DNA of 64,000 bases from Rhizobium sp. Pop5 (GTDB lineage Bacteria > Pseudomonadota > Alphaproteobacteria > Rhizobiales > Rhizobiaceae): positions 186,001 through 250,000 of the forward strand of contig NZ_CP099399.1 in the NCBI RefSeq assembly GCF_024721175.1. The letters run 5' to 3'. Within the stretch, counting starts at the first letter, position 1, and each line of letters opens with the position of its first letter. The position numbers and the translations under genes were made by a program. This document shows, piece after piece, positions 45,678 to 54,059 of this stretch. The notes under the pieces are model-generated. The model saw only the letters and a list, made by a program, of their open reading frames with translations. It had not been told where the DNA came from and made no database searches.

Positions 45678-46466
45678 CATTGATTTCATTGCATAATTTG
45701 TTGATTTTTCGCCTGCTCGGAAGCCTGGTATTTTTGCTGCCATGGCGGCACGCTGGTAGCAGCAAAAACATGTTGGCGGGGCCTGAAAGCAGTTCGGCCC
45801 GCTCGATGCCGGGCCGTACAGGGTCTCGATGCTAGGACATGGCGCCCGAAGCAGCGGAATGACTGGTGCGACTAGCGGAATATATCCTCTGTGCAACACC
45901 GTACCGGAACCTCGCCGATCCCTCGTGCGTTAAAGAGGCAGGAAAGCACGGGTGTTCCTCCTGTGCGATCCGTCGTTACAGAACTTGCCCCGTTTCGGCG
46001 GGGCTTTTTTTGAGCGCCGCAGCCAAGCCACAGAGCCGTCACTCGTCCATGTCACGTTAGCGCCGATCATCAACTGAAGCTGCATCTCCGCTATTCGCCA
46101 GGCATAGCCGGTTGGCGATGATGTCCAGATGTCCAAGGCCATGATGGGACAGTACACGGTGGATGAAGCGGCCAATGCCATCGCTGACGACTGCGACGTG
46201 GATCAAGTTTGCCTCGCACCAGCCTACGAAGTCACTAAATCCGGGATCGATCTCGATGGTGTCGAGAAATCTGTCGATTTCTTCGACATCAGCCCGAATG
46301 AGCGGTACCTGAAGGCAACGGGACGTGGAATGTCTCCAGTCCTACTCCTATCGAGAGACCACTTCTGGTAGTCTGTCTGAGGAAAGGGACGGCGAAATAG
46401 TGCGCGGCCGCCCTTTGAACATTGATTCAGCGACCCTGAGGAGGCGCCGCTTGGAAAACTTCCACT
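45678..46466. other. Non-coding gap right of attR
   Basis: These 789 bases separate the element from the copper region. They contain a long A/T-flanked hairpin (TTTTTGCTGC at 45731 with GCAGCAAAAA at 45759) and the terminator at 45987. A short frame at 46129-46371 has no ribosome site or family and is not called. Ancient decayed sequence is possible. Confidence 0.4.
45987..46011 (+). terminator. Rho-independent terminator
   Basis: GCCCCG (45987-45992) pairs with CGGGGC (45999-46004), then TTTTTTT. It is a strong intrinsic terminator reading rightward; in the chromosome before integration it would have stopped transcription from tRNA-Phe. Confidence 0.85.
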
Positions 46467-47354
46467 CTACTGGATGTTCGCCATAACCTCTGAAATAACG
46501 GAGAATTTCGAGGCCTGCCAGCGTCTGTAGTCGAGGGCAAATTGCGCGGAAATCCAACAATCTCCACTCATTTGGGTAGCCTTCCATCCCAGTAGGCCTC
46601 GATTTTGCGCGGCCGCAAGCAATCTCCCGGCATGACTGCGGGAAATTACATATTCGGCCGCCATAAGTCGTGCAGAGACATCGCCCACCCAGGTGCGCTC
46701 ACCTAAGACCGGTGCCAGGGGCACACGCGACATGAGGTCATGCAATATATTGCTTCCGGATTCGGACCTCACGAACAGCGCAATGCTTTCGGGCGGATTA
46801 TACCAAGCAGAATCGTGAAACAGCCGACGTGCGATATGCGGCTGGGCGCGATATAAAATCGTCTCGTCCGCCTCCGACCGCCGACACCGATCTCCCGTGT
46901 CCATCCGGTCCAGAGAACGAAGATGCCCTTCAAACCATTGCCGAATTAGGGTTTCAGCGTAAGCAGTCGCTTGTAACGGGATAGCGCGTCGATCGGTCGT
47001 CTCCACCGGCTCGAATAATTTGTAATACGCCATCTCCTTCAGATGTGCGACTGCAGTGTTATGGCTAGCAATGCGGTTCTCAATCAGAAACTTTGCGAGG
47101 TTGGAAGCGGTCAACGGCGGGCGGGATGGGTTGAGCTTCCGCTCAAAATGTAATGCCAACGCCGACTGGCTGAGCAGCCACTTCTGCAAGTCAGCAACAT
47201 AACGCACTATTCTGGGCGCTCTGCGGTGTATTGCCAGTAACTCGGATGCGGCTTCGCGGAGAATTGCAGGGAAGGAGGCGTCCGCCATGAGATCTTCAAC
47301 ACTGTATTTGCGGAATTTACTCTGTAGTGAGACTGTATTTAAAGATATCGACAT
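46467..47354 (-). CDS. Probable winged-helix regulator of unknown role
   Basis: A 295-residue soluble protein that reads MSISLNTVSLQSKFRKYS at ATG 47354. The middle TASNLAKFLIENRIASHNTA followed by VAHLKEMAYYKLFEPVETTD looks like a MarR-like winged helix, and a second such unit may follow (LMAAEYVISRSHAGRLLAAA). The frame upstream to 47450 is not favoured. I recognise no named family. It lies next to the copper operon end but is a separate gene of unknown control. Confidence 0.6.
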   Translation of the reverse strand: MSISLNTVSLQSKFRKYSVEDLMADASFPAILREAASELLAIHRRAPRIVRYVADLQKWLLSQSALALHFERKLNPSRPPLTASNLAKFLIENRIASHNTAVAHLKEMAYYKLFEPVETTDRRAIPLQATAYAETLIRQWFEGHLRSLDRMDTGDRCRRSEADETILYRAQPHIARRLFHDSAWYNPPESIALFVRSESGSNILHDLMSRVPLAPVLGERTWVGDVSARLMAAEYVISRSHAGRLLAAAQNRGLLGWKATQMSGDCWISAQFALDYRRWQASKFSVISEVMANIQ

Positions 47355-47553
47355 TGAAAACCGAAGTGTAAGCGATGCTGGCGGGACAAAGAAAAAACAC
47401 CGAATGGACAAAGTCACTGCCGAAGCAAGTGACTGCCCGATCTTATCCAAAACTTGCGCACGATTCGAGAAGCCTCGATTCGATCGGTTCAGACAGGTTG
47501 GTCGTCGTCGACATGGTCTCCATTGCCCGAAACGATGGAGACCGACGCTGCCC

Positions 47554-47670
47554 TCAGCAACCGCAGTTCGGGTCCTTGTAGACTGTCATCTTCGCCGGCG
47601 CGGCGAAGGCCCCTTGGCCAGGGAATACCAGCGCGGATGCCGTCATTGCGATGAAGCTTCTCCAGTGCAT
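47554..47670 (-). pseudogene. Truncated DUF411 (CopG-like metal-binding) gene
   Basis: Minus strand from ATG 47670 (GAGGAG site eight bases upstream) encodes 38 residues: a signal-like N-terminus, then KMTVYKDPNCGC and TGA. The start of DUF411 proteins reads TVYKxPxCGCC, so the gene stops just before the second CC cysteine and its roughly 100-residue remainder. The following bases read LRAASVSIVSG in another frame, somewhat like the lost part. It lies 57 bases after CusF in the copper operon, a usual DUF411 context. Confidence 0.65.
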
Positions 47671-47727
47671 CGTCTCTACTCCTCGTTCGCCGCCGCCCGG
47701 ACGTGGATCCGGGCGGCAGGAGTTCAG

Positions 47728-48021
47728 CTACTTGACTTCGGTGACCGTCAGCTTGCCGTTCACGCGTTCGGCGACGAACTCGATGCTCGAACCTTCCTTC
47801 AGCTTTTCGAGCAGAGCCGGATCTTCGACCCGGAAGACCATCGTCATCGCGGGCATGTCGAGGTTCTTCAAGTCCTCGTGCTTGATGGTGACCTTCTGCG
47901 CCTTGGCGTCGACCTTGTTGACGACGCCCTTGGTGAGTTCCTGGGCAAACGCTCCAAAGGCCGCGCTGACGGAGAGCAAGGCGGCGACACCGATTTTGAT
48001 TATTACGTTTTTCATCTTCAT
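47728..48021 (-). CDS. CusF-like periplasmic copper-binding protein
   Basis: A 97-residue protein with a signal peptide (about residues 1-27, cleaved after AFGAFAQ) and the CusF OB-fold: HEDLKNLDMPAMTMVFRVED, with the His and two Met copper ligands, and a C-terminal FVAERVNGKLTVTEV. CusF hands Cu(I) to the CusCBA efflux pump; no CusA or CusB is in this window. It is 18 bases after the cupredoxin gene. Confidence 0.88.
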   Translation of the reverse strand: MKMKNVIIKIGVAALLSVSAAFGAFAQELTKGVVNKVDAKAQKVTIKHEDLKNLDMPAMTMVFRVEDPALLEKLKEGSSIEFVAERVNGKLTVTEVK

Positions 48022-48038
48022 GGCTCCTTTATCGAGGG

Positions 48039-48518
48039 TTACTTCCCGGCGACGCTGACATCGCCGTGCATGCCGGCTTCATAATGGCCGGGGATCAGGC
48101 AGGCGAATTTGAACTCGCCGTCGGTGGTGAACTTCCAGACGATCTCGCCGGACTGACCGGCCGGAAGGCGGATCGAATTGGCGTCGGCATGTTCCATTTC
48201 CGGGAACTTCTCCATCACCTTCTTGTGCTCCAGGATCTTGTCTTCCTGATCGAGCACGAATTCGTGGTCGACGGTGCCGGCATTCTTGATCGCGATCTTG
48301 ACCGTCTGGCCCTTGCGGACGTTGAAGACGGCCGGGATGAACAGCATCTTGCCGTCGTCTGTCTCCTTCATCGTGACGCGGATCGTCTGTGTTGCCTTCG
48401 TTTTGTCGCCGGGCTCGCCGATCGCAATTTTTTCGCCGTGACCGCCGGCGTGGTTGCCGGAGGCGAGGGCGGGAGTTGCGAGCGCCGCGAGTGCCAGTGC
48501 CAATATATAATTCTTCAT
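48039..48518 (-). CDS. Cupredoxin (type 1 copper) protein
   Basis: A 159-residue periplasmic protein with signal peptide ALALAALATPALA. The type 1 copper set is DHEFVL (His) and FACLIPGHYEAGMHG (Cys, His, Met). A His/Gly-rich start after the signal (GNHAGGHGEK) may also bind copper. It lies between CusF and the multicopper oxidase and probably carries electrons or copper for it. Confidence 0.88.
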   Translation of the reverse strand: MKNYILALALAALATPALASGNHAGGHGEKIAIGEPGDKTKATQTIRVTMKETDDGKMLFIPAVFNVRKGQTVKIAIKNAGTVDHEFVLDQEDKILEHKKVMEKFPEMEHADANSIRLPAGQSGEIVWKFTTDGEFKFACLIPGHYEAGMHGDVSVAGK

Positions 48519-48552
48519 GCTTAGATCCTTTTTTGATGTTGGATGTTGAGCT

Positions 48553-49899
48553 TCAGCCGTTCGTCGGCTTCAGCGTGATTTGCGTCTTCGCGTCGTTGGC
48601 CTTGGTCGCGTCCGGCAACTCGCCGGTCCACTCCCAGGCCTGCGTTCCGGGCGGGTTTTCGTACCAGCCGGGATCGGAGTAATCGTCCGCCGAGATGCCC
48701 TCGCGGACCTTCACGACCGAGAACATGCCGCCCATCTCGATCGGGCCGTGCGGCCCCCAGCCGGTCATCATCGGGACGGTGTTCTCGGGAATGGGCATTT
48801 CCATTTCGCCCATGTCGGCCATGCCCTTGGTGCCCATGGGCATGTATTCCGGCTGAAGCTTTCTGATCTTCTCGGCGAGCTTCGACTTATCAGCGCCGAT
48901 GAAGGTCGGGATGTCGTGGCCCATCGCGTTCATCGTGTGATGCGACTTGTGGCAGTGGATCGCCCAGTCGCCGAGATATTTGGCGTCGAACTCATAGGCG
49001 CGCATGGCACCGACGGGGATATCGATGCTCACCTCCGGCCACCGTGCTTCGGGCCGCACCCATCCGCCATCCGTGCATGTCACCTCGAAGTCATAGCCAT
49101 GCATGTGAACCGGATGGTTGGTCATGGTCAGGTTGCCGACCCGCACCCGCACGCGGTCGTTCCTGGAAACGACCAGCGGGCTGATGTCCGGAAACACGCG
49201 GCTGTTCCAGCACCACATGTTGAAATCGGTCATCTCCATGATCCTCGGCACGTAGGAGCCGGGATCGATGTCGTACGCGTTGAGCAGGAAGACGAAGTCG
49301 CGGTCGACGCGCATGAACGTCGGGTCTTTGGGATGGACGACGAAGAATCCCATCATGCCCATGGCCATCTGCACCATCTCGTCGGAATGCGGGTGGTACA
49401 TGAAGGTGCCCGATTTCAAGAGGTCGAACTCGTAGACATAGGTCTTGCCGACTGGGATATGCGGCTGCGTCAGCCCGCCGACGCCGTCCATGCCCGACGG
49501 CAGGATCATGCCGTGCCAGTGGATCGTGGTATGCTCGGGCAGCTTGTTGGTGACGAAGATGCGCACCCGGTCGCCTTCGACCGCCTCGATGGTCGGACCC
49601 GGAGACTGGCCGTTGTAGCCCCAGAGATAGGCGGTCATACCGTCGGCCATCTCGCGTTCGACCGGCTCGGCGACGAGGTGGAACTCCTTGACGCCATTGT
49701 TCATCCGGTGGGGCAGGGTCCAGCCGTTGAGGGTGACGACCGGCTGATAATCCGGGCCGGAGGTCGGGTGGAGCGGCGGCTGCATGTCCGCCGATTCCAT
49801 TGTCGGGGCGTCGGGCAGACCCATCGCCGAGGTCTTCGTCCAGGCGCCGGCCGCCAGCAGGGCAGCACTCGCACCGAACAGTTGTCGTCTGTTGAACAT
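48553..49899 (-). CDS. Multicopper oxidase with Tat signal
   Basis: A 448-residue oxidase. The Tat signal NRRQLFGASAALLAAGAW is followed by three cupredoxin domains with HWHG, HPHSDE, HPVHMHG and HCHKSHHTMNAMGH, the complete T1/T2/T3 copper ligand set. The last part is Met-rich (MADMGEMEM), as in CopA/PcoA Cu(I) oxidases. ATG 49899 has AAAGGA eight bases upstream; TTG 49917 is rejected. It probably oxidises Cu(I) to Cu(II) in the periplasm. It ends 34 bases before the cupredoxin gene. Confidence 0.9.
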   Translation of the reverse strand: MFNRRQLFGASAALLAAGAWTKTSAMGLPDAPTMESADMQPPLHPTSGPDYQPVVTLNGWTLPHRMNNGVKEFHLVAEPVEREMADGMTAYLWGYNGQSPGPTIEAVEGDRVRIFVTNKLPEHTTIHWHGMILPSGMDGVGGLTQPHIPVGKTYVYEFDLLKSGTFMYHPHSDEMVQMAMGMMGFFVVHPKDPTFMRVDRDFVFLLNAYDIDPGSYVPRIMEMTDFNMWCWNSRVFPDISPLVVSRNDRVRVRVGNLTMTNHPVHMHGYDFEVTCTDGGWVRPEARWPEVSIDIPVGAMRAYEFDAKYLGDWAIHCHKSHHTMNAMGHDIPTFIGADKSKLAEKIRKLQPEYMPMGTKGMADMGEMEMPIPENTVPMMTGWGPHGPIEMGGMFSVVKVREGISADDYSDPGWYENPPGTQAWEWTGELPDATKANDAKTQITLKPTNG

Positions 49900-49913
49900 G
49901 ATGGGTTCCTTTC

Positions 49914-51377
49914 TCAATGGCCGCCGCCGCTGCTGCCGGAGGCAGCGGCGACTTCTGTCTCTGCCGACGCGGTGGTCGCGCCGCCGCCGTAGATCACAGG
50001 CGCGAGATTGGCTTCGGCGAGCCAGAAATCGCGCTTGGCGTTGACGGAGAGCAGGATGGAGTTGATCTTGTCGCGCGTGTCGGTGAGCAGCTCGAAGGTG
50101 TTCGAGATCATGCCGTTATAGGTCAGCAGGGATTCCTCCTCGACCTTGCTGCGCAACGGTACGACATTGTTGCGATAGTGCCGCGCGATGTCGTAGTTCG
50201 AGCGGTAGGCTTCATATGCGGAGCGTGCTTCCGAACGGACGTTGACGGCCTTTTCCGCCAGCTGGTTCGCCGCGCGCATGTATGCCACTTCGGCCTTGCG
50301 CATCCGGGCCTTGCCGGTATCGAAGATCGGGATCGCGAATTCCAGCTCGACCTGGCCGGTCGTTCTGGTGGTCTTTTCGTCGTCCTCGATTTCTCGTTCC
50401 GTTTCGAAGCCAGTCCGGATTTGGAGATCGGTGACGTAGCGCATCGCTTCAGTGAGCCCGTAGGATTTGGCTGTCGCCTCCAGTTCGAGCTTCGCCACCT
50501 GAAGGTCGAAGCGGTTCCTCAGAGCCTCGGCCTCGATGGTATCGCGTTTGACGACGGACTTGGGCAGTGGCGGCAGGCTGTTCGGGACCTGGTAGTCCAG
50601 GTCGGATCCCCAGAGACCCATCAGTCGCGTCAGTTCCTCCTTAGCAAGACGTGCCGCCAGGCGGGCCTTTGCGGTCTCTCCGGCGAGCTCGGCGACGAAC
50701 ACATGCTCGCGTGCCTGCGCGCCTTTGGTCATCGCACCGGTCTCGCCAAGTTTTTCCGCAAGTTCGGAAGCGGCGTCCGCTGTCGCCTGGGCGCGCTGCA
50801 GCTGCCCGACATTCTCCCAGGCCGCCACCGCTCCGATCCAGGCGCGCCGCGTATCGGCGGCGACCCCAAGCGTTTTCACGGCGGCGGTCAGTTGCGCTTG
50901 CCGGAAACGGGTGTCCGCGATCGCCACGTCCCGGTTCCGCGTCGCAAGCGCCAGGATGTTCGTCGTGATCATCCCTTCGATGGTCTTGAACGCCTCCAGT
51001 TCCGGCGTGCCCATACCTGTCGTACCGATGGAAACGGTCGGGTTGATGAGCATCGTCGACTGCCAGGCATCGGCCGCACTGTCGCCGAGATCGGCATAGG
51101 CGGCCTGGAGACCCCTGTTATTGAGCAGGGCGATCTGGACGGCCGTCTCGGCGTCGAGGACCTTCTTTCGTGCGAGCAGGCCTTTGACCTCAGCGGCAGC
51201 CGACCGTGCCTGGTTTTGGTTCTGGATCCAGACCGTCTGCTTCGCGGTCGCGATGGCGGTCTTGTCGGCAACGGAAGCGAAGCCTGCTTGCTTGCTGGAA
51301 TATTCGGCGCCGGTGACACAGCCGCTCAGCGCCAGCGGGAACGCCAGAACGACGGTAAATTTTCTAAGGCTGATCAT
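49914..51377 (-). CDS. TolC-family outer-membrane lipoprotein
   Basis: A 487-residue outer-membrane efflux channel protein. A lipoprotein signal (FPLALSGC) precedes two long helical/coiled TolC repeats, such as ALLNNRGLQAAYADLGDS and AYEAYRSNYDIARHYRNN. Its C-terminus is GGGH, His/Gly-rich. It overlaps the small lipoprotein gene by 4 bases (ATGA). It resembles CusC-type factors, but the inner-membrane RND pump and adaptor are not encoded here. Confidence 0.85.
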   Translation of the reverse strand: MISLRKFTVVLAFPLALSGCVTGAEYSSKQAGFASVADKTAIATAKQTVWIQNQNQARSAAAEVKGLLARKKVLDAETAVQIALLNNRGLQAAYADLGDSAADAWQSTMLINPTVSIGTTGMGTPELEAFKTIEGMITTNILALATRNRDVAIADTRFRQAQLTAAVKTLGVAADTRRAWIGAVAAWENVGQLQRAQATADAASELAEKLGETGAMTKGAQAREHVFVAELAGETAKARLAARLAKEELTRLMGLWGSDLDYQVPNSLPPLPKSVVKRDTIEAEALRNRFDLQVAKLELEATAKSYGLTEAMRYVTDLQIRTGFETEREIEDDEKTTRTTGQVELEFAIPIFDTGKARMRKAEVAYMRAANQLAEKAVNVRSEARSAYEAYRSNYDIARHYRNNVVPLRSKVEEESLLTYNGMISNTFELLTDTRDKINSILLSVNAKRDFWLAEANLAPVIYGGGATTASAETEVAAASGSSGGGH

Positions 51378-51601
51378 GAGGCGTCTCCTTTTGCGGGAGA
51401 CTGCAGATCGTTTTGTCTACGCCACGGCTTGGGATCGACGGGCTGCCTTGCGACATAGCCCGACACGGGCGAGCGGTAGATGACCGGGCGCGGCGTCGGC
51501 TGTTCGACCGCGGCGGAAGATGCCACCACGTCGGGAGGAAGCGTGGATGCGCAGCCGCCGATGACGAGCGGCAGCCCCACCACGAAAAGCGAGGGTTTCA
51601 T
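51374..51601 (-). CDS. Small lipoprotein of the copper cluster
   Basis: A 75-residue lipoprotein with signal VGLPLVIGGCASTLPP (lipobox IGGC) and a Pro-rich, basic mature part. It is coupled to the TolC gene (ATGA). Such a small lipoprotein before a TolC-like gene recurs in rhizobial copper clusters as I recall; its function is unknown. Confidence 0.7.
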   Translation of the reverse strand: MKPSLFVVGLPLVIGGCASTLPPDVVASSAAVEQPTPRPVIYRSPVSGYVARQPVDPKPWRRQNDLQSPAKGDAS

Positions 51602-51692
51602 TATGAATTTTCCGAATAAGAGATAGCCTAGGGGCGTCCACCTGGATGCAGGCGGCGACCGACTGGACCCGATCGAGCGGGTGCGTCTCTAT

Positions 51693-52094
51693 TCAGATAT
51701 TCGGAGGGCGGTGGAGCGGCGGCAGCTCGCCAAAGGCCGTTCGGTCGTCCACGAACTGTCGGATCGAGGTTACGATGGGCCCGCCGACGTCGGGGCTTTC
51801 ACAGATGATGCCGAACCCGCCGCAGAAATCCTTGCAGCATTCCTGCTTGACGAGCTTGGCGTCGCCGTCATCGGTTGAAGCGTCAAGGTGATGGCTGTGC
51901 TCCGATGGCTCAACCATGTGATGGTCGCCGGCGCCAGAGACCGCTACGGAGGCGGTCTTCTCTAGTTCAGGGAAGGCCGAGCCGTGCATGGCGGCGCTGG
52001 CGCTGGACATGTTGTATCCGACCAGCGATATCACAATCGCCAGCCGCACGACGAGCAACAGGCTGCTCAGTGCGATTCGGTACATTCTGTCCAT
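51693..52094 (-). CDS. Exported Cys/His-rich protein of the copper cluster
   Basis: A 133-residue protein. A hydrophobic N-terminal signal or anchor (LLLVVRLAIVISLVGYN) is followed by HHMVEPSEHSHHLDAST and ECCKDFCGGFGIIC, a likely soft-metal site. The ATG at 52094 is preferred (GCAGG upstream); ATG 52085 is close. It resembles small periplasmic copper-tolerance proteins, but I cannot name a family. Confidence 0.65.
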   Translation of the reverse strand: MDRMYRIALSSLLLVVRLAIVISLVGYNMSSASAAMHGSAFPELEKTASVAVSGAGDHHMVEPSEHSHHLDASTDDGDAKLVKQECCKDFCGGFGIICESPDVGGPIVTSIRQFVDDRTAFGELPPLHRPPNI

Positions 52095-52284
52095 GCGGCC
52101 TGCGTACAGTTCCAACGACCTGCTTTCAATGGAAGAAACAGGTGCCGGCGATTCGCGTCGTTTCTGTGGCCATGACGCAACGAACCCGTTCACGCCGCCA
52201 TGCGGCAGATGCGTTTGTCGACCGGATCTCCCGCGTTCCGGATTGAATCAGCGGCAGGAGATAAAATGCTCGCAGCTGTTTCGA

Positions 52285-52914
52285 CTATGACACGCCCGTG
52301 TCTGGTAGACTTCGCGGCCGCGACGATATTTCCCGTTGCTGCCGGGGTTGCGCGAACCGCTGCTGCCGTTCTTTCTTCTCGTGCTTGTCGCCCTCGCGCT
52401 GGCCGTCCTCGGCGTTGTCGATTGATGGCGGTCTTCGAGCGATGACCATGCGATCGATGGTCTCGTCGCGCAGAACAAGAGTGTGCCAGGCCGCGGCCGC
52501 GACATGAAGCGCCACCATCGCTAGGATGATCCTGGAGCCAATGACGTGATAAGGCGCGATACCGAACCAGATGTAGCTCGCCACCAACCCAATTGCCGCT
52601 TGTCCGATAATGGCGGCGTAGAAGGCATGATGTAGCGCTCGGGAAAGTGCCTGCGCCGCCGAGGCCGGTCTCCCGTCAGGCAGGGGTGGCCACAGGAGCC
52701 GGACCACAAGCCGCAAACCCATCAGAACGCCGATGCCGATCCCCAGGTAATTATGGAGGTGGTGCTGGACGAGATCCCAGCGGTCGGGTGTCATTCCCAT
52801 GTGGACGGCGTGATGGGTCCGCTCGATACTGCCGCCGGTCAGGTACTGGGTCGGGACGAGAAGGGCAATCAGCCAATGAAGCCAGATCTGGATGCGGAAA
52901 TATCCTGGTCTCAT
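52285..52914 (-). CDS. Cytochrome b561-like membrane protein
   Basis: A 209-residue integral membrane protein with four TM segments and heme-type His: IQIWLHWLIALLVPTQYLTG, HHLHNYLGIGIGVLMGLRLV, ALHHAFYAAIIGQAAIGLV and MVALHVAAAAWHTLVLRDE. The C-terminal 40 residues are charged and low-complexity. ATG 52914 is chosen; the longer frame to 53025 does not look coding. It would transfer electrons to or from the periplasm, perhaps for the copper redox proteins downstream. Confidence 0.85.
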   Translation of the reverse strand: MRPGYFRIQIWLHWLIALLVPTQYLTGGSIERTHHAVHMGMTPDRWDLVQHHLHNYLGIGIGVLMGLRLVVRLLWPPLPDGRPASAAQALSRALHHAFYAAIIGQAAIGLVASYIWFGIAPYHVIGSRIILAMVALHVAAAAWHTLVLRDETIDRMVIARRPPSIDNAEDGQREGDKHEKKERQQRFAQPRQQREISSRPRSLPDTGVS

Positions 52915-53053
52915 GATGCGGCCGTTGTTGCAATGGTTGGCAAGAGTTAGCAGTCCCCGGTTAAGACATCGCTGACATGCCGCGTGGGCTTTGAAATAAC
53001 GCGCGGTCCTGGCCAATTGGAACATTCCCCAGCCGCGCAGTCTCGGTGGCAGG

Positions 53054-53398
53054 TCACTCTTCCAGTATTTTCACTGGCCGGTCCCATTGGATGAGCACGA
53101 CACAGCCCGTATCGCTCCAGACCGAATGTTCGGTGCCGGGCGCATTGACGATATAGCTGCCGCGGCCGTAGTCGCCTGCCTCGTCGGATTGGACGCCGTC
53201 GAGCACGAGAATGGTTTCCAGCCCCTCATGCCGATGGCGGGGAACGCCGGCGCCGGCTTCGTATTTCAGGAGCGCCACGCCTGGCTGGTCGCCCTCGAAG
53301 GGCCGGATCCAGTGGATCGTGACCTGATCGCGGAACGGTCCGAATTCCAGATCCTTCCAGCCGCCCGAGGTTAGCAGTTCGCGGGTGGTTTCAGGCAT
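53054..53398 (-). CDS. Cupin-domain protein at the end of the importer operon
   Basis: A 114-residue ChrR-like single cupin: GAGVPRHRHEGLETILVLDG holds His, His and Glu ligands, and VNAPGTEHSVWSD the fourth. ATG 53398 overlaps the preceding hydrolase stop by 8 bases (GGAAAG site). It could sense or bind a metal or metabolite of the pathway; an enzyme role is not excluded. Confidence 0.75.
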   Translation of the reverse strand: MPETTRELLTSGGWKDLEFGPFRDQVTIHWIRPFEGDQPGVALLKYEAGAGVPRHRHEGLETILVLDGVQSDEAGDYGRGSYIVNAPGTEHSVWSDTGCVVLIQWDRPVKILEE

Positions 53399-54059
53399 GG
53401 GCGATGCTTTCCAATATGTCGTCGACATGCGCCGTCCAGCCGACGATCGCGCCTTGGGCGCGGATCATCGCAATGGCTGCGGCCTTGAACTCCGGAAAAT
53501 AGCTTTCCGTCGCCTCCTCGGCGAGCAGGCACTCATAGCCGCGGTCATTCGCCTCGCGCATGGTTGTCTGCACGCAGACTTCGGTCGTCACGCCTGCGAA
53601 AACCAGCTGTTTGATGCCCTTCTGCTGCAGGACCTCGCCGAGTTCGGTCGCATAGAAGGCGCCCTTGCCGGGTTTTTCAATAACCACTTCGCCTCTGACC
53701 GGAGCGAGCTCCGGCAAGATCGCCGTGCCGGGCTCGCCTGCGACGAGGATACGGCCCATCGGGCCTTCGTCGCCGATCCTGAGCGAGGGGTTGCCTCGGT
53801 TGCGTTTTGCCGGCGGCAGATCCGAAAGATCGGGCTTGTGGCATTCCATCGTGTGGATAACTGGCAGCCCGGCGTAGCGAAAGCCGTGGATGAGGCGTTT
53901 GACATCGGGCACGATCCTCGTGATGCGGCTGACATCATTGCCGAGGCTGGCGCCGAAGCCGCCGGGTTCGGCGAAATCGCGCTGCATGTCGATGACGATG
54001 AGGGCGAGCTGGTCGTGCTTCACCGGGAAGGCGAAAGGTTCTGCGTTGATCTCCGCCAT
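53391..54059 (-). CDS. Isochorismatase-fold amidohydrolase, candidate triuret hydrolase
   Basis: A 222-residue cysteine hydrolase. The Asp-Lys-Cys triad is Asp24 in IVIDMQRDF, Lys129 in IEKPGKGAF and Cys162 in [20 protein letters not shown]. It is a close paralogue of the biuret hydrolase of the same operon, with a different substrate-contact segment. A TrtA-type triuret hydrolase, acting before biuret hydrolase, is the most economical reading given what is known of the family, but carboxybiuret, ureidoacrylate or another amide is possible. It starts inside the ABC ATPase stop (TGATG). Confidence 0.75.
   Translation of the reverse strand: MAEINAEPFAFPVKHDQLALIVIDMQRDFAEPGGFGASLGNDVSRITRIVPDVKRLIHGFRYAGLPVIHTMECHKPDLSDLPPAKRNRGNPSLRIGDEGPMGRILVAGEPGTAILPELAPVRGEVVIEKPGKGAFYATELGEVLQQKGIKQLVFAGVTTEVCVQTTMREANDRGYECLLAEEATESYFPEFKAAAIAMIRAQGAIVGWTAHVDDILESIAHA

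Noticed and set aside
45731..45768. Intrinsic terminator
   Set aside because: The TTTTTGCTGC/GCAGCAAAAA hairpin has its T-run before, not after, the stem on both strands, so it is not a standard terminator.
46129..46371. 80-codon plus-strand frame in the gap right of attR
   Set aside because: No ribosome site, no recognisable domain, isolated; not enough to call a gene.
48580..49992. 470-codon plus-strand open frame
   Set aside because: Antisense to the multicopper oxidase, whose copper motifs are intact.
49917..51458. 513-codon plus-strand open frame
   Set aside because: Antisense to the TolC-type lipoprotein, which has a lipobox and TolC repeats.
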